NCBI GenBank assembly: GCA_021786815.1
Contig: JAJYMR010000228.1
Coordinates: 1-6,200 of the forward strand
From: Deltaproteobacteria bacterium
Lineage (GTDB): Bacteria; Desulfobacterota; Binatia; Binatales; Binataceae
Direction of reading: 5' to 3'
DNA length: 6,200 nt
This document shows, piece after piece, positions 1 through 6,184 of the stretch. The first letter of the stretch is position 1. Every line of letters begins with the position of its first letter. Under the pieces are notes generated by a model. The model was not told the origin of the DNA and searched no databases. It saw only the letters and a program-made list of their open reading frames with translations. The position numbers and the translations under genes were made by a program.

Positions 1-1244
1 AGCGTATCAAAATAGCTTACATTCATTACGACCCGGCCCTGCTCGCGGCCAGGTTCAATCCCACGGACAAGGAAATCGACCAGTTCTATCAGGACAATCT
101 GAAGAGCCGCTTCACCCATCCCGAGGAAGCCGAGGCGAGCCATATCCTGATCCGGGTCGCACCCGACGCAAGCGCCGAAGTTAAGGCGCGGGCGAAAAAG
201 AAAGCCGAGGAAATCCTTCGAAAGCTCAAGAAGGGCGCCAAGTTCGCCGAGCTGGCCAAGAAATACTCCGATGACCCCGGCAGCAAACTCCAGGGCGGCA
301 ACCTCGGCTTCTTCAGCCGCGACCAGATGATCAAGCCGTTCTCCGACGCGGTCTTCAGTATGAAACCGGGGCAAATCCGCATCGTCGAAAGCCCCTTCGG
401 ATATCACGTCGTCAGGCTCGACGCGCTCAAGCCCGCGCATACCGACACGCTCATCGAAGCAAAGCCGCGCATAATCGCGATACTGCGCGAGCAACACGGC
501 AGCAGCATGGCGCGCGAGGCGCTCGACCAGGACATCTCGGTTGCGCTTTCCGGCCAGAGCCTGAAGGACATAGCGGACAAGCGCGGACTTACGGTCGTGG
601 AGACACCTTTCTTCTCGGCGTCGGAAGCCGAAGGCGTCGTCCCGGACCCGAAGGTCGCGCAGGAGGCGATGAGCCTAAACAAGGGACAGGCGCGAGCCGT
701 CACCGGTGCGGGCGCGCCCTACCTGGTCAAGATGCTCGATCGGAAGCCGCCCTACGTCCCGCCGCTCAAGCAAATTCAGGCGCAAGTGCGTCAGGCGCTG
801 ATACGCTCAATCGCTGAGGAGCAGGCACGCAGTCAGGCGCAAAAGCTGCTCGCTCAGATCAAAAAACCCGGCGACTTCGACACCGTTGCCGAGCAGAACA
901 AGCTTTCGATTCAGAAGACCGGTCCGTTCCAGCGTTCGGGCGGTTCGGTGCCGGGAATCGGCCCGTTCCCCGAAGTCGCGGACGCGGCTGCGACCGCCTC
1001 GGAGGTGCCCGGCACGCTCGCGCGCGTGATGCAGCAGGGCGGCAACGCGTACATCTTCGAGGTGCTGAGCCGCACGCTTCCCTCGGACAAGGAATGGGCG
1101 AGTGCGAAGAAGGAATTTATGCAGGAATACGTTGCCAGACGCCAGGCGCAGGCTTGGATGCGTTTCATGGACGCGCTGAAGGCCAAGGCGACGATTACGA
1201 TAGACTCAAGCCAGCTTGGTGCGCAGCCGTCGTCAACGAGCTAG
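1..1244 (+). CDS. PpiD/SurA-like peptidyl-prolyl cis-trans isomerase (3' part, 5' end outside window)
   Basis: The reading frame is open from base 3 and gives 413 residues before TAG at 1242-1244; the start lies upstream of the window. Residues about 43-143 form a parvulin (PPIC rotamase) domain: SHILIRV near 46-52, the KFAELAKKYSDDPGS segment near 80-94, GGNLGFF near 98-104, and FGYHVVRLD at its end. A second, degenerate rotamase-like part follows (LNKGQARAV, then a YLVKMLDRKPP strand), and then an FDTVAEQNKLSIQKTGPF segment, which is the usual PpiD C-terminal layout. The known family role is a periplasmic foldase or chaperone that helps envelope proteins fold as they leave the Sec translocon, anchored by one N-terminal helix. 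That helix and the SurA-like N-domain would lie left of base 1, so PpiD and SurA cannot be fully separated here. The hydrolase gene follows closely on the same strand, so co-transcription is likely. Confidence 0.9.
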   Translation, partial: RIKIAYIHYDPALLAARFNPTDKEIDQFYQDNLKSRFTHPEEAEASHILIRVAPDASAEVKARAKKKAEEILRKLKKGAKFAELAKKYSDDPGSKLQGGNLGFFSRDQMIKPFSDAVFSMKPGQIRIVESPFGYHVVRLDALKPAHTDTLIEAKPRIIAILREQHGSSMAREALDQDISVALSGQSLKDIADKRGLTVVETPFFSASEAEGVVPDPKVAQEAMSLNKGQARAVTGAGAPYLVKMLDRKPPYVPPLKQIQAQVRQALIRSIAEEQARSQAQKLLAQIKKPGDFDTVAEQNKLSIQKTGPFQRSGGSVPGIGPFPEVADAAATASEVPGTLARVMQQGGNAYIFEVLSRTLPSDKEWASAKKEFMQEYVARRQAQAWMRFMDALKAKATITIDSSQLGAQPSSTS

Positions 1245-1269
1245 CGCCAAAGCGGTACTTTGCGCGTCT

Positions 1270-2103
1270 ATGGACCCTCAAAACGAGCCCCCATCGGGTA
1301 ACCCCGCGTTCGTTGACACTTCGGAGTTCTTTTTCGACGGAGACGGCCTGAGCGCCCTTCTGGTCCACGGCCTTACCGGCACGCCCTACGAGATGCGCTA
1401 CCTGGGCGAGCGGCTGGCGGCCGCGGGCGTCCGCGTGCGTGGCGTCAGACTGGCGGGGCACGCGGGAGCACCCGAAGAACTCGGCCAGGTTACGCATGAA
1501 AACTGGTACGAGAGCGTCGTCCAGGGATTCGAGGAACTGCGCCATTATGGCCAGCCCAACATCGTCATAGGGCTTTCGGCGGGCGCGGTCCTGGCGGCGC
1601 GGCTCGCGGCCGAGCAGCGCGACGCGGTGTCGGGGCTTGTGATGCTTTCGCCGGCGATTTTTCTGCCGCTCACTCCCACGCTCGCGCTCAAAGCGGTTCA
1701 GGCGCTTGGCCCGCTGTCACGCCGGCTTTACCTGCATGCCGAATCCGGCTCGGACATCCATGACAGCAGCGCCCGGCTCGTGCATCCGAGTTCGCACCTG
1801 ATGCCGCTCAGCGCGCCGATCGAGCTTCTCAAGCTGTCAGCGCTCGTGCGCCAGGAACTCGCGCGCATCACGCAGCCCGTGCTCATCATCCACGGCTCGC
1901 GCGATCACACCTGTCCCTGCGAGCGCAACGTCAACTACCTGGTCGAGCACCTCGGCAGCCAGCAGAAACGCGCCGTCATCCTCAAGGAAAGCTTCCACGT
2001 GATAACCGTGGACAGCGAGAAGGAGCGCGTCGCGGACGAAGTGCTTGAATTCGCGCTTGGCTTTCGCACCCGGGAACCGCGCCTGAGCGCCTCGCGCGGT
2101 TAG
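1270..2103 (+). CDS. Alpha/beta hydrolase, Est30-type carboxylesterase / monoacylglycerol lipase family
   Basis: The 277-residue protein has the full alpha/beta-hydrolase signature. LVHGLTGTP (31-39) supplies the oxyanion-hole HG. GLSAG (101-105) is the nucleophile elbow with Ser103. GSRDHTCP (209-216) gives the acid Asp212, and SFHVITVD (241-248) gives the base His243. The GHAGAPEELGQVTHENW stretch (63-79) and the FHVITVDSEKE tail match the Est30/COG1647 carboxylesterases (usually about 250 residues) that hydrolyse short- to medium-chain esters or monoacylglycerols. No signal peptide or membrane segment is visible, so a cytoplasmic enzyme is inferred. I chose the ATG at 1270. An in-frame TTG at 1216 would add 18 basic residues and overlap the upstream foldase gene by 29 bases; neither start has a convincing Shine-Dalgarno. 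The natural substrate cannot be read from sequence. Confidence 0.9.
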   Translation: MDPQNEPPSGNPAFVDTSEFFFDGDGLSALLVHGLTGTPYEMRYLGERLAAAGVRVRGVRLAGHAGAPEELGQVTHENWYESVVQGFEELRHYGQPNIVIGLSAGAVLAARLAAEQRDAVSGLVMLSPAIFLPLTPTLALKAVQALGPLSRRLYLHAESGSDIHDSSARLVHPSSHLMPLSAPIELLKLSALVRQELARITQPVLIIHGSRDHTCPCERNVNYLVEHLGSQQKRAVILKESFHVITVDSEKERVADEVLEFALGFRTREPRLSASRG

Positions 2104-2128
2104 CGATAAGGCGACCGGCGCGGCCTTG

Positions 2129-2449
2129 TCAGCGCTCGGAAAGGTAATGCTCCTCGAGCATGTACTTCACGTCCGGCCGGTTCAGCACCTCGATGAAGCA
2201 GATGTCGCCGGCCGCGTTCAGGTCGATAATCAGGAAACCTTCCATCGCGGGAAGCTCGATCGTGCTCTCAACCTTCACCTCGCCAAGAGTGGCGAAGCTC
2301 GAGCAGTTCTCGTCGCCGCAATCGCAAACGGTTTCGATTCGAAGGCCGGCGAGCTTTTCGAGCACGGGCTCGGCGCCCATCTCGCGCAGGAGCGCAGCCA
2401 TCTCGTCGAGCAGATCCGGCAGGATTTCGCTTAGCATCGGTGCAGGCAT
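2129..2449 (-). CDS. Small hypothetical protein with a CxCxxxxC cluster
   Basis: I do not recognise this 106-residue protein. Its N-terminal third (about 5-38) looks like an amphipathic, acidic helix region. It is followed by VCDCGDENC (41-49), which places Cys42, Cys44 and Cys49 close together and could bind a metal. The C-terminal half (about 57-92) looks like beta-strands, including EGFLIIDLNAAGDICFIEVLN; its alternating hydrophobic pattern and 'DLN..GDI..IEVLN' phrasing faintly recall the DUF2283 fold, a weak guess only. There is no signal peptide or membrane segment. The gene is last in a leftward run and converges on the hydrolase, with 25 bases between stops. The ATG at 2447-2449 lacks a clear Shine-Dalgarno, and Met5 is an alternative start. 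Coding status is supported by a sensible composition with an acidic, structured protein in this frame, unlike the Arg/Ser-rich overlapping frames. Confidence 0.72.
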   Translation of the reverse strand: MPAPMLSEILPDLLDEMAALLREMGAEPVLEKLAGLRIETVCDCGDENCSSFATLGEVKVESTIELPAMEGFLIIDLNAAGDICFIEVLNRPDVKYMLEEHYLSER

Positions 2450-2520
2450 AACCGGCGTTCAAGCGTAGTGGAAAACCACCGCCCGTCAAGTACGCGCGGA
2501 GCCGCCGACGGAAACGGCGA

Positions 2521-2558
2521 CGCCCGAACAACGGGCACGTCGGCCCGTCATTCGGGCG
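2521..2558. other. Two-tier intergenic stem-loop
   Basis: CGCCCGAA (2521-2528) pairs perfectly with TTCGGGCG (2551-2558). Inside it ACGGGC (2531-2536) pairs perfectly with GCCCGT (2543-2548). The two stems are separated by a symmetric CA/CA internal loop and capped by a 6-base loop, ACGTCG. The structure starts 11 bases beyond the end of the membrane-protein gene (2570) on the transcribed minus strand and lies 71 bases before the start of the next minus-strand gene. It could be a terminator, an attenuator or an mRNA-stabilising 3' end. No clear U-tract follows on either strand, so a classic intrinsic terminator is not demonstrated. Confidence 0.6.
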
Positions 2559-2569
2559 CCACGATTGTC

Positions 2570-2947
2570 TTATGCGCTTTGAGCCGCGTCCTGACTGCTA
2601 GAATCCAGTTCCTTGAAGCTCAACCCGCAGCTCAGACATTTCGAACCCCAGAAGGTCCGGCGAGCCAGCGCGGACCAGATGCCGCGCGCAGGTTCATCGC
2701 TCCCCACGCCGCATCGCGGGCATGACCGCGCAAGCGAGTGCGTGAACGAATAGATCGAGAGACTCCAGAAAACACCTGAAACGAAGAGCAACGGTATCAG
2801 AGCCTGCGGCACGGCAATTAGAGGACCGTTGTTGACCGGGATACCGCCGATCAGCCCCACGCCTATGAATCCGAGCATGTACCACTTGCCCATCCGAAGC
2901 TGGTTACGTATCTCCACCAGCGTTTCCCGTTCTTTGCTCGACAGCAT
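2570..2947 (-). CDS. Small two-helix membrane protein with C-terminal zinc-ribbon-like motif
   Basis: The product is 125 residues from the start chosen here. A charged N-terminus (KERETLVEIRNQLRMGK) precedes two hydrophobic stretches, roughly residues 22-38 (WYMLGFIGVGLIGGIPV) and 44-67 (PQALIPLLFVSGVFWSL region). A soluble tail then carries CPRC and CLSC pairs 28 residues apart, cysteines near 76, 79, 104 and 107, typical of a zinc ribbon. No family name is recognised; the architecture suggests an inner-membrane protein with a cytoplasmic zinc-binding domain. An ATG at 2965 would add six residues, but GGGAGG at 2962-2957 sits 9 bases before the ATG at 2947, so I prefer that start. The gene lies 51 bases downstream of queE on the same strand and may share its transcript. 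A function cannot be assigned from what is visible. Confidence 0.78.
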   Translation of the reverse strand: MLSSKERETLVEIRNQLRMGKWYMLGFIGVGLIGGIPVNNGPLIAVPQALIPLLFVSGVFWSLSIYSFTHSLARSCPRCGVGSDEPARGIWSALARRTFWGSKCLSCGLSFKELDSSSQDAAQSA

Positions 2948-2956
2948 CGGAAACAT

Positions 2957-2962
2957 CCTCCC
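2957..2962 (-). promoter_or_regulatory. Shine-Dalgarno deciding the membrane-protein start
   Basis: On the minus strand GGGAGG (2962-2957) stands 9 bases before the ATG at 2947. It abuts the ATG at 2956 and overlaps the start region of the ATG at 2965, so neither of those is usable with this site. The same hexamer can pair with CCTCCC (minus strand, 2971-2966) across a 3-base loop. Confidence 0.6.
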
Positions 2963-2998
2963 CATGGGAGGGATCTTAACGGGTCGGAAAAGATGAGC

Positions 2999-3667
2999 CT
3001 ACACCCCTCGCGTATCGGGCGGCCAAATATATTTGTGGAGCTGAAGCTGAAGCCGGACCGGCATCCGGTCGGAGAGGAGCCACGCGGCAAGCCGCGCTGG
3101 CTCAAGGCGCCCGAACGCGCAGCTCATCAGGACCGCGTTCACGCGCGTCGCCAGATCGTGGCGGCGAATCACTTCGCGCGCCCATTCGTAATCGGCGCGG
3201 TCGCTGAGCACGAACTTCACTTCGTCGCGGCGCGTAAGAAGCTCAATATTGGTCCACAGGTTGCGCGACGACTCGCCGCTTGCGGGGCATTTGATGTCAA
3301 CGATCCTGATGACGCGGGGGTCGACGCGGCCGATATCAAGCGCGCCCGAGGTTTCGAGCATCACGGTCATGCCGCGCGAGAGAAATTGTTCGACCAGCGC
3401 ATGAACGCCTTTCTGGAGAAGCGGCTCTCCGCCGGTTATCTCGACCAGGTCAGCGCCGTACGCGCTTACCTGCGCGACGATGTCGCCGAGTGTCATCCGC
3501 CGCCCTTCGTAAAAGGCGTACTCCGTGTCGCAGTAGGAGCATCGCAGATTGCATCCGGTAAGACGCACGAACGCGCACGGCCGTCCGGCCAGGGTCGACT
3601 CGCCCTGGACGCTGAAAAAAATCTCGTTTACGACCAGCGTCGTTTCGTTCGGCTCGGTGTGTTCCAT
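2999..3667 (-). CDS. queE: 7-carboxy-7-deazaguanine synthase (radical SAM)
   Basis: QueE is a radical S-adenosylmethionine enzyme that contracts 6-carboxy-5,6,7,8-tetrahydropterin to 7-carboxy-7-deazaguanine, the step before preQ0 in queuosine tRNA modification. The 222-residue protein opens with NEIFFSVQGES (14-24), a family hallmark. Its cluster-binding CxxxCxxC is CNLRCSYC (Cys39, Cys43, Cys46), followed by DT. ITGGEPLLQ (77-85) is the SAM-contacting GGEP motif, LETSG (104-108) and DIKCP (124-128) are typical core segments, and the ending QLHKYIW...RGV is the standard QueE C-terminus. Length is normal for the family. The ATG at 3667 has no Shine-Dalgarno but lies 7 bases after the larC stop, which suggests translational coupling. 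No queC, queD or queF is in the window, so the rest of the pathway must be elsewhere. Confidence 0.96.
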   Translation of the reverse strand: MEHTEPNETTLVVNEIFFSVQGESTLAGRPCAFVRLTGCNLRCSYCDTEYAFYEGRRMTLGDIVAQVSAYGADLVEITGGEPLLQKGVHALVEQFLSRGMTVMLETSGALDIGRVDPRVIRIVDIKCPASGESSRNLWTNIELLTRRDEVKFVLSDRADYEWAREVIRRHDLATRVNAVLMSCAFGRLEPARLAAWLLSDRMPVRLQLQLHKYIWPPDTRGV

Positions 3668-3674
3668 CTACGTG

Positions 3675-4847
3675 TCAGGAAAAATGCGCCTGCGCGGCGG
3701 CGGCGCGCGCCTGGTCCATCACCGTCTTGAGCGCGACGCCGTGCTCGCGTGCGATACGGCGGCAATCGTCGTACTCCGGCGATACGGTGGTCATTCCGTC
3801 GCCGCGCGAAATCTTGACCCGGACCTTGCCCCATCGGGTTTCCACCTCCCGTATCTCGCGCCGAAGCTTGAGGCGGGAGACCGGATGGAAGCGAAGGCCG
3901 ATCGTCGAAGTCTCGCTGAACAGCACGCGTGCCAGCGCGTTGCGCTGCGCGGCCGGCGCGATCACGCCGATAGTCACGCCGGGACGGCCCTTCTTCATGA
4001 TCGTTGGTGTCAGGGTCACGTCTCGCGCACCGGAGGCGAACAGGCGCTCCATCACGTGATCGTATATCTGCGGATTGAGGTCGTCGATATTGGCCGAGAT
4101 CTCCACCATCTCGTCCGCGTCGAGCCCGGATACGTTCGTGCCCAGCATCATCCGCAACACGTTGGGCCGATCATCGAGGTCGCGGCTGCCCGCGCCGTAG
4201 CCGACGCGCTCGATTTCGAATCCGAGCGGGAGCGGCGCCGGACGGGCGAGCGCACGCAGCACCGCCGCGCCGGTCGGCGTGACCATCTCCGACGCGCCGT
4301 CGCCGAGCCGCAGCGGGAAGCCCGCGAGCAGTTCGGCCGTCGCCGGCGCGGGCACCGGAATCACGCCGTGCATCGAGCGCGCGAATCCCGAGCCCGCCGG
4401 CAGCGGCGAGACGAGAAGCTCGCCGACCGAGAGCCGCTCGAGGCCCCATGCGGTCGCGACCACGTCGATAATCGAATCGACCGCGCCGACCTCGTGAAAG
4501 TGGACCTGCTCGGCGGTCGTTCGGTGGACCTTCGCTTCGGCTTGCGCGAGCGCTTCGAAGATGGCGAGCGCGCGCCGCCGCACGTTCTCGGAAAGCGCGC
4601 TCGCGTCGATCGTGGCGCGGATTTCCGAGAGATGGCGTTCGGGTTGCGGCGCCAGGACCTCGACGTCGAACTTCACTGCGGATATTCCGCTAAGGGTTTT
4701 GCGCCGCTCGCTCAGGCGATAGCCGGCAAGTTCCAGCGACGCGAGCGCTTTTTTCAGCTCCTCGAGCTCGGCGCCGCAATCGAGGAGCGCGCCGACCAGC
4801 ATGTCGCCGCTCAGCCCCGAGAAAGCATCGAGATAGGCGGTTTTCAT
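3675..4847 (-). CDS. larC: Nickel-pincer cofactor biosynthesis protein LarC (nickel chelatase)
   Basis: LarC inserts nickel, in a CTP-dependent cyclometallation, into pyridinium-3,5-bisthiocarboxylate mononucleotide to give the nickel-pincer nucleotide used by lactate racemase (LarA) and its homologues. The 390-residue protein carries the family signatures in order: DAFSGLSGDM (7-16), RHLSEI (71-76), HFHEVGAVDSIIDVV (116-130), MVTPTGAAVL (188-197), NIDDLNPQIYDHVMERL (253-269), TPTIMKKGRPG (280-290) and STIGLR (314-319). It is one uninterrupted frame, unlike Lactiplantibacillus plantarum, where larC1 and larC2 are joined by ribosomal frameshifting. The His-rich linker common before RHL in other members is absent. 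The ATG at 4847 has AAAGG (4859-4855) 7 bases upstream. larA, larB and larE are not visible. It diverges from the dksA-like gene and heads the leftward run with queE. Confidence 0.96.
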   Translation of the reverse strand: MKTAYLDAFSGLSGDMLVGALLDCGAELEELKKALASLELAGYRLSERRKTLSGISAVKFDVEVLAPQPERHLSEIRATIDASALSENVRRRALAIFEALAQAEAKVHRTTAEQVHFHEVGAVDSIIDVVATAWGLERLSVGELLVSPLPAGSGFARSMHGVIPVPAPATAELLAGFPLRLGDGASEMVTPTGAAVLRALARPAPLPLGFEIERVGYGAGSRDLDDRPNVLRMMLGTNVSGLDADEMVEISANIDDLNPQIYDHVMERLFASGARDVTLTPTIMKKGRPGVTIGVIAPAAQRNALARVLFSETSTIGLRFHPVSRLKLRREIREVETRWGKVRVKISRGDGMTTVSPEYDDCRRIAREHGVALKTVMDQARAAAAQAHFS

Positions 4848-4854
4848 CGTGTAA

Positions 4855-4859
4855 CCTTT
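4855..4859 (-). promoter_or_regulatory. Shine-Dalgarno of larC
   Basis: AAAGG on the minus strand (4859-4855) is 7 bases before the larC ATG at 4847, a normal spacing that supports this start. It overlaps the putative -35 box of the divergent dksA-like gene. Confidence 0.5.
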
Positions 4860-4885
4860 ACATATCAGCCGGGCGTAAGTACGAT
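4857..4885 (+). promoter_or_regulatory. Putative sigma70-like promoter of the dksA-like gene
   Basis: TTTACA (4857-4862, 5 of 6 matches to TTGACA) and TACGAT (4880-4885, 4 of 6 matches to TATAAT) are separated by exactly 17 bases. They lie in the 59-base gap between divergent larC and the dksA-like gene. Transcription would start near 4892, leaving a leader of about 15 bases before the ATG at 4907. Promoter consensus in this organism is unknown, so this is a match by E. coli rules only. Confidence 0.4.
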
Positions 4886-4906
4886 CAAAACTCTACCTGA
4901 ATCGAT

Positions 4907-5263
4907 ATGAGGCAGAGGGAGCTGAAGATTTTCCGCCGTCTGCTCGAGCAACGAAGACGCGACATCCTGGACGAAGCGGAACGGGCTCGGGGCACGATGA
5001 ATTCGACGGAAGATCCCGCGGCCGACCCGACGGATCGGGCCTCGCTCGAATCCGATCGCAACTTCCTGCTCCGGATGCGCGACCGGGAACGCAAGCTCCT
5101 CAGCAAGATAGACGAGGCGTTTGCCCGGATCGAGGACGGAAGCTACGGGCGATGCGAGCAGTGCGGAGGGTCGATCGGAATCGAACGGCTCAAGGCGCGC
5201 CCCGTCACCACGCTGTGCATCGAGTGCAAATCCGAGCAGGAGGAGCGCGAGCGGCGCGGATAG
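4907..5263 (+). CDS. DksA/TraR-family C4 zinc-finger transcription factor
   Basis: DksA-family proteins enter the RNA polymerase secondary channel and, in E. coli with ppGpp, retune initiation at rRNA and biosynthetic promoters. This 118-residue protein shows an N-terminal helix (RELKIFRRLLEQRRRDIL, 4-21), then the coiled-coil tip with DPTDRA (40-45). That aligns with DPVDRA of E. coli DksA, so the two tip aspartates (Asp40, Asp43) and the alanine are kept. The second coil has RDRERKLLSKIDEAF, and the C4 zinc finger is CEQC (83-86) with CIEC (104-107), joined by the typical GSIGIERLKARPVTTL. It is shorter than E. coli DksA (151 residues), mainly at the N-terminus, as is common in delta-proteobacterial-type paralogues. 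No strong Shine-Dalgarno precedes the ATG. galU starts 36 bases downstream and is probably co-transcribed. Confidence 0.93.
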   Translation: MRQRELKIFRRLLEQRRRDILDEAERARGTMNSTEDPAADPTDRASLESDRNFLLRMRDRERKLLSKIDEAFARIEDGSYGRCEQCGGSIGIERLKARPVTTLCIECKSEQEERERRG

Positions 5264-5299
5264 CCGGCGCCCGCGCCTTGTAACCGCTGGGATTTGCCG

Positions 5300-6184
5300 A
5301 TGAAGGTTCGAAAAGCCGTTATCGTTGCGGCGGGCCTGGGCACGCGGATGCTGCCCGCCTCGAAAGTCATCCCCAAGGAAATTTTGCCGGTGGTCGATAC
5401 GCCGGCCGTCCAGCTGATCGTTGAGGAAGCGGTCGCTTCCGGAATCGAGGACATCGTTGTGGTGCTGAGCCCGGGGCGCACGCTCGTGCTCGACCACTTC
5501 AGGCCGGCCGAGGACCTCGAGGAGCATCTTCTGCGCAAGGGCAAGCATGAGGCCCTGAGCGCGCTGCGCACCAGCAGCTTTGCCGCGCGTTTTCACACCG
5601 CCCATCAGCATCAGCCGCTCGGCCTGGGGCATGCGGTTCTCCAGGCGCGTGAGCGTATAGGCAACGAGCCGTTCGGCCTGTTTCTTCCCGACGATATCGT
5701 GGACGCGCCGCGCCCATGCCTTCGGCAGCTCATCGAGGTAGCCGAGCGGCGTGACGCGCCGGTGATTGCTCTGCTTCGGGTGCCTCGCAGCGAGGTTTCG
5801 AAATACGGTATCGTCGAGGCGAAGCCGATGGGTGACCGGCTCTATGAGTTAACCGGGATGGTCGAAAAGCCTGGGCCTGAGCACGCGCCGAGCGACCTTG
5901 CGATAATCGGCCGCTACGTGCTGACCCCGGACGTCTTCGAGCTTCTTGCCGAGGGCAAGCCGGGAGCCGGGGGCGAGATTCAGCTTACCGACGCATTGCT
6001 CGGGCTCGCGAAGCGGCGCAAGATTTATGGTTACGAGTTCGAGGGCGTGCGCTATGATATCGGCGATCGGGCAGGCTACGTGATGGCGCAGGTCGGTTTC
6101 GGCTTGAAGCGCCCGGACGTGGCTGATAGGCTCCGCGCCTACCTCGAACAGGTGATAGCACCGAAGTCTCGGATGGGGCAGTAG
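5300..6184 (+). CDS. galU: UTP--glucose-1-phosphate uridylyltransferase
   Basis: GalU makes UDP-glucose from UTP and glucose 1-phosphate in the cytoplasm, feeding envelope polysaccharide, glycolipid and nucleotide-sugar synthesis. The 294-residue protein has the normal length and the family's motifs. AAGLGTRMLP (10-19) is the nucleotide-binding loop and IPKEILPVVDTP (24-35) carries the conserved Lys27. QPLGLGHAV (106-114) contacts the base, LPDD (129-132) holds the metal-binding Asp, and KYGIV (168-172), MVEKPGP (187-193), IIGRYVLTPDVFE (202-214), GGEIQLTDAL (224-233) and GVRYDIGD (249-256) follow. Near the end RYDIGDRAGY has Arg257 where many GalU proteins have Lys in the RYDxGxKxGY motif. 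I use the ATG at 5300, with GGGA 7 bases upstream; a TTG at 5294 is a less likely alternative. The stop lies inside a tRNA-like sequence at the window edge. Confidence 0.95.
   Translation: MKVRKAVIVAAGLGTRMLPASKVIPKEILPVVDTPAVQLIVEEAVASGIEDIVVVLSPGRTLVLDHFRPAEDLEEHLLRKGKHEALSALRTSSFAARFHTAHQHQPLGLGHAVLQARERIGNEPFGLFLPDDIVDAPRPCLRQLIEVAERRDAPVIALLRVPRSEVSKYGIVEAKPMGDRLYELTGMVEKPGPEHAPSDLAIIGRYVLTPDVFELLAEGKPGAGGEIQLTDALLGLAKRRKIYGYEFEGVRYDIGDRAGYVMAQVGFGLKRPDVADRLRAYLEQVIAPKSRMGQ

Noticed and set aside
1216..1269. TTG start for the hydrolase, overlapping the foldase gene by 29 bases
   Set aside because: The extra 18 residues are basic and outside the family's fold, and no Shine-Dalgarno supports the TTG; the ATG at 1270 is preferred.
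2108..2127. AAGGC/GCCTT hairpin between the converging hydrolase and hypothetical genes
   Set aside because: Only 5 bp with a 10-base loop and no T-tract on either strand; too weak to call a bidirectional terminator.
2468..2479. GTGG-AAAA-CCAC mini-palindrome upstream of the small hypothetical gene
   Set aside because: A 4-bp stem is expected by chance; no operator family is recognised.
2993..3730. A 245-codon plus-strand open frame opposite queE
   Set aside because: No recognisable motif, an Arg/Ala/Val-rich composition, and complete overlap with queE.
4859..4891. Minus-strand promoter for larC (TTGATC with TATGTA at 18 bases)
   Set aside because: The -10 box matches poorly, and the resulting transcript would start inside or after the larC Shine-Dalgarno.
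3549..4910. A 453-codon plus-strand open frame opposite larC and part of queE
   Set aside because: It is longer than larC, but its product is rich in Arg/His with no domain, and it lies opposite two genes with unmistakable LarC and QueE motifs. It is a GC-driven antisense shadow.
4865..5632. A 255-codon minus-strand open frame opposite the dksA-like gene and galU
   Set aside because: Antisense to two confidently identified genes; the composition (Arg, Pro, Gln, Asp runs) has no domain signature.
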